37,888 nt of DNA from Sphingobacteriaceae bacterium (GTDB taxonomy: Bacteria > Bacteroidota > Bacteroidia > Sphingobacteriales > Sphingobacteriaceae): contig CAHJXH010000011.1 in NCBI GenBank assembly GCA_903644075.1, positions 1 through 37,888 on the forward strand, written 5' to 3'. The notes beneath the pieces are model-generated. The model was not told where the DNA came from, did not search any database, and saw only the letters and a list, made by a program, of their open reading frames with translations. Shown here piece by piece: positions 32,480 to 37,888 of the stretch (the stretch's first letter is position 1; the number at the start of each line of letters is the position of its first letter). Position numbers and translations under genes: made by a program.

Positions 32480-33040
32480 ATGATCTTCCATTACCAACAA
32501 TACGAAATAGAAGTTATTAACGATGAGGGCTATGTCTTAAACTCAAAAGATAATTTCAACCATTATCAACATATCCTTCACGATCCGGGGGATGTTTATC
32601 AGCCATCGGCCAAACATGGTATAAGAGTTAAAGAAAACGGAATTGAAATATCAAGTGTAATAATTTGTGCGTCAGGTGGAGCAACAGGAATATATGAGCA
32701 CTCTTATTTAATTAAAGATGGAGTAATATTTATTTGCTGCACCGACAATGTTTACGCCCTGCAAGTTCCATCGTTAAACCTAATATGGAAAAACAGCACA
32801 GATTGGGCTACATGTTTTGCTATTTATGAGCTTGATGGAGATTTGATCATATATGGAGAAACAACAATTTCAAGAATTACTGCCGACGGAATTATAAAAT
32901 GGAAATTCGGCGGACGCGATATATTTGTGACACCTAACGACAAAACGGTGCCGTTTAAAATAGTGGAAAATGAAATTATACTCACAGATTGGTTAGGCTA
33001 CCAATACCGTTTAAATGCTGAGGGACAAGAACTCGGTTAA
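32480..33040 (+). CDS. Hypothetical protein, beta-rich, in operon with recQ
   Basis: Unrecognised protein of 186 residues. I chose the ATG at 32480, two bases after the recQ stop, rather than the ATG at 32456, which lies inside recQ and adds only MDEKRSIT. No signal peptide and no membrane segment. The sequence alternates short beta-strands with turns (ISSVIICASGGATGIYEHSY, DGVIFICCTDNVYALQVPSL, YELDGDLIIYGETTISRI, ADGIIKWKFGG), which suggests a few blades of a PQQ/WD-like beta-propeller. The tight junction suggests co-transcription with recQ, but proteins of this sort also occur as lone accessory genes, so a repair role should not be assumed. Confidence 0.75.
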   Translation: MIFHYQQYEIEVINDEGYVLNSKDNFNHYQHILHDPGDVYQPSAKHGIRVKENGIEISSVIICASGGATGIYEHSYLIKDGVIFICCTDNVYALQVPSLNLIWKNSTDWATCFAIYELDGDLIIYGETTISRITADGIIKWKFGGRDIFVTPNDKTVPFKIVENEIILTDWLGYQYRLNAEGQELG

Positions 33041-33101
33041 CCTTTTTTCGGGATGTTTTCAAAATATTCCTTATATATGCCTCGATTTTTAATAAGCTTT
33101 T

Positions 33102-34298
33102 ATGATTATAGAACCCAGAATACGCGGATTTATCTGTTTAACCTCTCATCCTCAGGGCTGTGAGCAAAATGTGATCAATCAAATTAATTATATCAAATCA
33201 AAGAAAGCAATTGATGGCGGCCCTGTTAAAGTATTGGTAATCGGCGCATCAACCGGTTTTGGTTTGGCTTCGCGCATTACCAGCGCTTTTGGTTCAGATG
33301 CTGCTACTGTTGGCGTTTACTTTGAGAAACCACCGGCACCGGGCAAGCCGGCATCAGCAGGTTGGTACAATACCGCAGCTTTCGAGAAACAAGCTCACGA
33401 AGCAGGCCTTTATGCTAAAAGCATTAACGGTGATGCCTTCTCTGACGAGATTAAAGCAAAAACCATCGCACTGATCAAGAAAGATTTTGGTCAGGTTGAT
33501 TTGGTTATTTACAGCTTAGCTTCTCCAAAACGTACAAACCCTAAAACCGGTGTAACCCACAATTCGGTTATTAAACCAATTGGCGAAGTTTTCACCAATA
33601 AAACGGTTGATTTCCATACAGGAGTTGTGTCAGAAATTTCGATCAACCCGGCTACCGAAGAAGAAATTGCCAATACAATTGAAGTAATGGGTGGCGAAGA
33701 CTGGGCTATGTGGATTGATGACATGAAAGCCGCTAACATCTTAGCTAACGGTGTACTTACTGTTGCTTACTCATACATAGGCCCTGCATTAACGGAGAAG
33801 GTTTACCGCAAAGGCACCATCGGCCGCGCTAAAGATCATTTGGAGGCAACCGCTTTTGAGATCAGCGATAAGCTGAAAGACATTGACGGTAAAGCCTTGA
33901 TCTCTGTAAACAAAGCATTGGTTACCCAGGCAAGCTCGGCTATCCCGGTTATTCCTTTATATATCTCATTGCTTTATAAAGTGATGAAGAAAGAAGATAT
34001 CCACGAAGGTTGTATCGAGCAAATTCAACGTTTATTTGAACAACGTTTATACACCGACGGACCAATACCAACCGACGAAAAAGGCCGCGTACGTATAGAC
34101 GACTGGGAAATGCGCCCCGATGTACAAGCCAAAGTTGACGAGTTATGGAAAGAAGCCGATACAGAAGCCCTGGCTTCAATTGGCGACTTAGCCGGTTACC
34201 GTTCTGATTTTATGAACCTGTTTGGCTTTGAAGTACCCGGTGTAACCTACGGTACCGAAGTTGATGAAATGGTACAAGTTTCGGGCTTGGTTGAGTAA
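33102..34298 (+). CDS. fabV: Enoyl-[acyl-carrier-protein] reductase FabV (trans-2-enoyl-CoA reductase family)
   Basis: NADH-dependent reductase that completes the fatty-acid elongation cycle by reducing trans-2-enoyl-ACP (or -CoA); 398 residues, the usual FabV length, which is longer than FabI because of extra elements around an SDR core. Visible are the N-terminal IIEPRIRGFICLTSHPQGCE, the nucleotide-binding VLVIGASTGFGLASR (44-58) and the active site Tyr-x8-Lys as YRKGTIGRAK (Tyr235 and Lys244, the same numbering as characterised FabV enzymes). The conserved WAMWIDDM and GSD-containing regions are also present. FabV enzymes are known to be naturally tolerant of triclosan. Preceded by 61 bases after the hypothetical gene; ends at a terminator. 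Confidence 0.96.
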   Translation: MIIEPRIRGFICLTSHPQGCEQNVINQINYIKSKKAIDGGPVKVLVIGASTGFGLASRITSAFGSDAATVGVYFEKPPAPGKPASAGWYNTAAFEKQAHEAGLYAKSINGDAFSDEIKAKTIALIKKDFGQVDLVIYSLASPKRTNPKTGVTHNSVIKPIGEVFTNKTVDFHTGVVSEISINPATEEEIANTIEVMGGEDWAMWIDDMKAANILANGVLTVAYSYIGPALTEKVYRKGTIGRAKDHLEATAFEISDKLKDIDGKALISVNKALVTQASSAIPVIPLYISLLYKVMKKEDIHEGCIEQIQRLFEQRLYTDGPIPTDEKGRVRIDDWEMRPDVQAKVDELWKEADTEALASIGDLAGYRSDFMNLFGFEVPGVTYGTEVDEMVQVSGLVE

Positions 34299-34320
34299 TT
34301 TCACCCCATTAAATATTATC

Positions 34321-34350
34321 AAAGCCGAAGTAAAAACTTCGGCTTTTTTA
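34321..34350. terminator. Terminator shared by fabV and the convergent membrane-protein gene
   Basis: AAAGCCGAAGT (34321-34331) pairs with ACTTCGGCTTT (34336-34346), loop AAAA, followed by T's. The last bases coincide with the stop codon of the minus-strand gene at 34348. Confidence 0.87.
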
Positions 34351-34839
34351 TTGAGCTTCCTTTTCGCGAAGCTCGGCATAAGCCAGTAACCGGTACTCCC
34401 AGAGTTTGGCTTTTAGCTCGTTATAGTTGGTAAATTGCATATTCAAAAAGTTTATTGATGTGCCGTTATTAAGCTCTAATTCCTCTACCTTATAATTAAA
34501 CATTCGTCCTTGCTTACCTGCACTTCCACTTAAATCGTAGATGGCTCTAACATCTGTATGTTTAATAGTTAATTGCCTGTTAGTGATCAAAAAACATATA
34601 GTTATATTTTCTCTGCTTACTATCATCTTACGAACCACTCCAACCCAGCAAATTTTATAAATACCCAGACCTATTAATACTAAGCACAACAATATTAAAT
34701 AGAGAATCTGGCGAGGAGAGTAATCATAATGCGTTAAGGAATACGAGATCATAGCATACATCAAAACTATCCAGCAAATAACAAATCCTACGAGTCTGAT
34801 ATTATATAAAATGCTTGATTTCGAAACAATGGTTTCCAT
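34348..34839 (-). CDS. Small membrane protein with PH-like C-terminal part, function unknown
   Basis: Protein of 163 residues that I cannot assign to a named family. Two adjacent membrane segments near residues 13-33 (LVGFVICWIVLMYAMISYSL) and 44-64 (ILYLILLCLVLIGLGIYKIC) form a hairpin. The soluble C-terminal 95 residues have alternating strands (KMIVSRENITICFLI, LTIKHTDVRAIYDLS, KVEELELNNGTSINFLNM) and a final amphipathic helix, a pattern like bacterial PH-type domains attached to membrane hairpins. No catalytic residues are evident. It appears to be transcribed alone, since a terminator (34891-34922) lies upstream. The reading frame has good codon usage and is likely real. Confidence 0.75.
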   Translation of the reverse strand: METIVSKSSILYNIRLVGFVICWIVLMYAMISYSLTHYDYSPRQILYLILLCLVLIGLGIYKICWVGVVRKMIVSRENITICFLITNRQLTIKHTDVRAIYDLSGSAGKQGRMFNYKVEELELNNGTSINFLNMQFTNYNELKAKLWEYRLLAYAELREKEAQ

Positions 34840-34890
34840 AAATAGATTTAGCGCCCCTAAAATAAATTAATTTTGGACACCCGTTTAAAT

Positions 34891-34922
34891 AAAAAAGGTT
34901 CCCCGATCAGGGAACCTTTTTT
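34891..34922. terminator. Intrinsic terminator after the HXXEE pseudogene
   Basis: AAAAAAGGTTCCC (34891-34903) pairs perfectly with GGGAACCTTTTTT (34910-34922), loop CGATCA. It stops minus-strand transcription from the broken HXXEE gene before the next gene. Confidence 0.87.
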
Positions 34923-34947
34923 ATTGGTTCATTCTTTGAAGCGCGGT

Positions 34948-35447
34948 TTATTTATTAGCCGACTGGTACTTCTCAAACTCTGTGGCCCTTTGTTCATGGC
35001 TCCGGGCCGACCATATATGATAGGCTAACCCTACAATAAAACATTTACCGGCATAATCGAGCGTAATGGCATGTGTAGCCAGCAACTCCCAGTTAATGTA
35101 GATAGTTAGGGCAGATAGATAAACATAGCAGTTACTTCGCCGGGCGAATACGTCTTGGTGCGGGCACTGCCAACTATATGGAATAAAGCATTTACAGCAG
35201 TAATGGACGAGAGCGCCAATAGCCATGATAAGCCTTGTGTGCTTGGGCCTAATAGCAGCGGCATAAATGAAAGCACTATAAAAATCAGGTTAACTATAGT
35301 AAGCCTGCTTTTGGTAATGCCCGATGCAATATCGGGTCTGTTATCCCTGTACCATTGGATAAATCCGCCAGGGAAAACAAACTCCTCAATAATATGCGCT
35401 ATGATAGCTAAAGGTAGTGGGCTCGCCATTAAATAGTACATTTTCAT
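34948..35447 (-). pseudogene. HXXEE domain-containing membrane protein, frameshifted
   Basis: Two overlapping minus-strand frames together make one HXXEE protein. The first (ATG at 35447, MKMYYLMASPLPL) carries the name motif HIIEEFVFPGGF, a membrane segment (LTIVNLIFIVLSFMPLLLG), ALFHIVGSARTKTYSPGEVT and then hits a stop at 35108-35106. The second frame continues with ALTIYINWELL and ends in a further membrane segment and a charged tail (HEQRATEFEKYQSANK). Around 35106-35115 the minus strand reads CTGCCCTAACT; one extra C would give Leu-Pro-Leu-Thr-Ile-Tyr and restore the frame. So a single-base deletion in a C run, or a sequencing error, breaks the gene. HXXEE function is unknown. Confidence 0.8.
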
Positions 35448-35568
35448 CTGCTGGTAATTTGCTTTGTTGAAACAAATGTACCTTAGCCTAACCCCCTGCA
35501 CAATGAGCAAACGGTTAGGCTTACGATAAAAACGGTGGATGGCGGGAAATTTCCGGTGAATGAATATC

Positions 35569-36180
35569 TTATTTAACCACCTCTACTTTAAAATCTTCGA
35601 ACGTTACCGTAAAGCTCTTTTTACCCGGCGCGGCACCCACCATCCCAATCTGTGCTTTTACATTTGGCGGGAAGTAGGCCAGGCGCAGCATCTTGAAGTC
35701 TTTATTATCAAACGAGTATTGGATCTGTACATAATCGCCTTTACGCAATAGCTTTAGCCAGATAGATTTTGGGCTATCATTACGCGGCACAACTGACCAG
35801 TCTGATACATCGCGGGTAACAACGGCACTTACGTTTTGCACGCCATCCACATATTCAATGCCTGTTTTAATCCAGTTTTTGTTGTCGATACGTACCATTA
35901 AGCCTGCCTGATGGAAAAGCTCTTCGTAATGACCTGTTATTTTTACTGAAGCTTCGAAGTTGCCCGACATTTCCTGGTAGTAAAACGGACCCGAATCTCG
36001 AATGAAACCATAGTGGGTAGTACGCCAGTAGTCCGTTCCCGGATCAACAGTCATGGTTAGTGAATCGGGGTAAGCTTTCCAGGTTTTAGGCTGATTAAAC
36101 CATTTCATGTTTTTGCCATTTTGTGCAGAAGCCACAAGCGTTGCAGATAGCAGCGCAATGGCTAAAAGAAATTTTCTCAT
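35569..36180 (-). CDS. DUF1349 domain-containing secreted protein
   Basis: Exported protein of 203 residues with a signal peptide (MRKFLLAIALLSATLVASAQ, cleavage about residue 20). The remainder is one DUF1349 domain, a concanavalin-like beta-sandwich: MKWFNQPKTWKAYPDSLTM, TDYWRTTHYGFIRDSGPFYY, FEASVKITGHYEELFHQAGL, MVRIDNKNWIKTGIEYVDG, SVVTxxxSDWSVVP-like and KAQIGMVGAAPGKKSFTVTF are its usual blocks. Members are thought to bind or act on carbohydrates, though the substrate is not established. It stands alone between the HXXEE pseudogene and the divergent murF, sharing a 75-base promoter gap with murF. The family call is firm; function is open. Confidence 0.9.
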   Translation of the reverse strand: MRKFLLAIALLSATLVASAQNGKNMKWFNQPKTWKAYPDSLTMTVDPGTDYWRTTHYGFIRDSGPFYYQEMSGNFEASVKITGHYEELFHQAGLMVRIDNKNWIKTGIEYVDGVQNVSAVVTRDVSDWSVVPRNDSPKSIWLKLLRKGDYVQIQYSFDNKDFKMLRLAYFPPNVKAQIGMVGAAPGKKSFTVTFEDFKVEVVK

Positions 36181-36255
36181 ATAGATGTTAAAGGTTGGCA
36201 GGGATATCGGCGTAAATCTAACAACATTTTATAAGCTTCGCTGTATATTTACATC

Positions 36256-37560
36256 ATGGTTACCGAACAACTTTATGAGCTGTTTTTACAGCACCCTGTA
36301 ATTAGTACCGATACCCGCAAAATTGCGAAGGGCAGTTTATTTTTTGCCTTAAAGGGCGATAAGTTTGATGCCAACAGCTTTGCCCAAAAAGCTATTGAAG
36401 CCGGCGCTGCTTATGCCATTATTGATAATGCCCAATACCGCCTTGGCGAACAATATATTTTGGTTGATGACGTGTTGACCAAGCTACAAGACCTTGCCCG
36501 CTATCATCGCAAGCAATTGCAGATCCCGGTTATTGGCTTAACAGGCACCAACGGTAAAACCACTACTAAAGAATTGATTAAAGCCGTGCTCTCGCAGCAC
36601 TTTAATACGTACGCTACCGAGGGTAACCTCAACAACCATATCGGTGTGCCATTGAGCATTTTATCAGTCAATAAAAACCACGAAATGGCGGTTATTGAAA
36701 TGGGAGCCAATCATCAGAAAGAAATTGAAATGTTGTGTACCATTTCGCAGCCATCGCATGGCTTAATTACCAATGTAGGTAAAGCCCATCTCGAAGGTTT
36801 CGGCGGGGCGGAAGGTGTAAAAATTGCCAAAGGCGAACTGTACGATTACCTGCAAGCCAGCAAAGGCGTTATCTTCATTAATACTGATAGCCCGGTACTG
36901 GCCGAAATGAAGACAGCACGCGGTCTACAAAACACAATCGGTTACGGTACTCAATCTTCCGGCAATCTGATCACCGGTAAAGTAACTAAAAACGCCCCTT
37001 ATGTTTCATTAGAGTGGAAAGGCGAAAACGGCATCAGCCACGAAGTTGATTCTCATTTAACCGGAGCCTATAACCTGGACAATATGCTGGCTGCCATCTG
37101 CATAGGCACTTATTTTAAAATGAGTGATGCCGAAATTAATGCAGGCATCAGCGGTTATCAGCCAACCAATAACCGTTCGCAAATTACGCAGACAGCCAGT
37201 AACACTTTGATCTGTGATTATTACAACGCCAACCCAAGCAGCATGGCTGTAGCTATTGACAACGTCAGCACCATGGATGCCAAAGATAAAGTTTTGGTAT
37301 TAGGCGATATGTTTGAACTGGGTGATGAATCTGCTGCCGAGCACGAAGCCATTATCCAGAAAGCTATCGCCGCGCCGGTTAATCAACGCATCTTTATCGG
37401 CAAAGCATTCTACGATTTGAAAAAAGGTTTCAGCGCCGATTTTTATGAGACTACCGATGATGCCATTAAGGCTTTGAAAGAAAAGCCGGTTAAGCATGCA
37501 ACGGTGCTGATTAAAGGATCACGGGGGATGGCTTTGGAGCGATTGGTGGAGTTATTTTAA
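36256..37560 (+). CDS. murF: UDP-N-acetylmuramoyl-tripeptide--D-alanyl-D-alanine ligase (MurF)
   Basis: Cytoplasmic ATP-dependent ligase that adds D-Ala-D-Ala to the UDP-MurNAc-tripeptide, the last soluble step of the peptidoglycan precursor; 434 residues, normal for the family. N-terminal substrate domain includes STDTRKIAKGSLFFALKGD (17-35). The ATP-binding P-loop is GLTGTNGKTTTKE (94-106). Central-domain motifs are EGNLNNHIGVPLSIL, MGANHQKEIE and TNVGKAHLEGFG. The C-terminal ligase domain has DYYNANPSSMAVAI and VLGDMFELGDES. It lies outside the usual mra/dcw cluster. A TATATTTA element at 36244-36251, four bases before the ATG, could be the -7 promoter element, giving a nearly leaderless transcript. 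Confidence 0.96.
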   Translation: MVTEQLYELFLQHPVISTDTRKIAKGSLFFALKGDKFDANSFAQKAIEAGAAYAIIDNAQYRLGEQYILVDDVLTKLQDLARYHRKQLQIPVIGLTGTNGKTTTKELIKAVLSQHFNTYATEGNLNNHIGVPLSILSVNKNHEMAVIEMGANHQKEIEMLCTISQPSHGLITNVGKAHLEGFGGAEGVKIAKGELYDYLQASKGVIFINTDSPVLAEMKTARGLQNTIGYGTQSSGNLITGKVTKNAPYVSLEWKGENGISHEVDSHLTGAYNLDNMLAAICIGTYFKMSDAEINAGISGYQPTNNRSQITQTASNTLICDYYNANPSSMAVAIDNVSTMDAKDKVLVLGDMFELGDESAAEHEAIIQKAIAAPVNQRIFIGKAFYDLKKGFSADFYETTDDAIKALKEKPVKHATVLIKGSRGMALERLVELF

Positions 37561-37570
37561 AGCATTAACA

Positions 37571-37622
37571 AAGGTGTTCCGTTTTTTTAAAGCGGAACAC
37601 TTTGGAACACCCGGAACACCTT
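37571..37622. repeat. GGAACAC repeat cluster / probable murF terminator
   Basis: AAGGTGTTCCG (37571-37581) can pair with CGGAACACCTT (37612-37622, perfect 11 bases), or its GTGTTCCG part with the nearer CGGAACAC (37593-37600). GGAACAC occurs three times within 27 bases. The structure lies 11 bases after the murF stop and probably helps end transcription, although no clear T-tract follows. Confidence 0.5.
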
Positions 37623-37731
37623 GGCAAAGTCGCGAAAATCATCGTTTCTGATATCCCGAATGCCGTTTTCGGTGCCAAATACAAAAATGACTTAAAAGTC
37701 CGGAACACCCTGTTTTTGCACAAGATTTGTC

Positions 37732-37816
37732 ATTCAGAGTGCTAACGAGGAATCTTCTTCGCCCTGTAAGTTCATCGCTTATATATAGCAGAAGATTCTT
37801 CGTTAGCACTCTGAAT
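37732..37816. repeat. Long inverted repeat, 27-base arms
   Basis: Arm 37732-37758 (begins ATTCAGAGTGCTAACGAGG) and arm 37790-37816 (ends CGTTAGCACTCTGAAT) are reverse complements at 26 of 27 positions, with a 31-base loop. It looks like a non-coding mobile or dispersed intergenic element. Confidence 0.75.
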
Positions 37817-37833
37817 AACAAAATAACGGCAGT

Positions 37834-37855
37834 CATGCTGAGCCCCGTCGAAGCA
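37834..37855. repeat. Dispersed 22-base repeat (second copy)
   Basis: CATGCTGAGC + C + CCGTCGAAGCA differs from 26721-26742 at a single base. Strings of this type are frequent between genes in Bacteroidota, as recalled from general knowledge. Confidence 0.55.
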
Positions 37856-37888
37856 TGGTGCAGAGGGTCTCTGCGCGCGACACTTCGA

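Larger units (their letters stand above)
37561..37888. other. Repeat-rich intergenic region after murF
   Basis: No convincing gene lies in this 328-base stretch, which runs off the window. It contains the GGAACAC hairpin cluster (37571-37622, with a further copy at 37702-37708), a 27-base inverted repeat (37732-37816) and a copy of the CATGCTGAGC... repeat (37834-37855). Confidence 0.6.

Noticed and set aside
33102..34298. Acquired triclosan-resistance gene
   Set aside because: FabV is a normal housekeeping reductase in many bacteria; codon use and context give no sign of recent transfer.
35448..35510. Longer start for the HXXEE gene at a TTG
   Set aside because: The extra residues do not resemble the family's N-terminus, and ATG 35447 is closer to the HXXEE motif.

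Overview
The window looks like a chromosomal segment from a Bacteroidota of the family Sphingobacteriaceae, with Mucilaginibacter or Pedobacter as the likeliest genera. This is inferred from several traits: four SusC/SusD pairs, other Bacteroidota-type outer-membrane proteins, a PadR-PspC operon, a HXXEE gene, promoters with the Bacteroidota -7 element (TAnnTTTG), a moderate-to-low GC content, and AT-rich gaps with strong intrinsic terminators. No rRNA, tRNA, CRISPR array, integrase or prophage gene was seen.

Layout. 1-1123 (+): the 3' part of an LD-carboxypeptidase (S66 family) and a DoxX-family membrane protein. 1233-21468 (-): four consecutive SusC-SusD nutrient-uptake modules, transcribed in the order D (21468-16736), C (16271-11671), B (11106-6414), A (6005-1233). 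Each has its own promoter region and its own terminator after susD, and no degradative enzyme or dedicated PUL regulator lies between them. A and B resemble each other (SusD/RagB type), as do C and D (SusD-like_2 type), so the array probably grew by duplication. 21644-23646 (+): a divergent PadR regulator and PspC-domain protein. A palindrome beside the padR promoter is a good operator candidate and is partly echoed upstream of module C. 24132-26606 (+): a TonB-receptor-like outer-membrane beta-barrel protein behind a tandemly duplicated leader. 26830-29328 (-): a secreted M14 zinc carboxypeptidase.

29427-30315 is the most unusual section: a REP-associated tyrosine transposase (RAYT, HUH/Y1 type) with three inverted pairs of a short hairpin repeat carrying a conserved GCC tag, one pair upstream and two downstream. 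The last repeat runs into the probable promoter of recQ. 30333-34298 (+): RecQ helicase, an unrecognised protein and the enoyl reductase FabV. 34348-36180 (-): a small membrane protein, a HXXEE-domain gene broken by a single-base frameshift, and a secreted DUF1349 protein. 36256-37560 (+): MurF, followed by an intergenic region dense in inverted and dispersed repeats.

Functionally the window combines outer-membrane nutrient import (SusCD array, beta-barrel receptor, secreted peptidase), envelope and peptidoglycan upkeep (LD-carboxypeptidase, MurF, PspC), fatty-acid synthesis (FabV) and DNA repair (RecQ).
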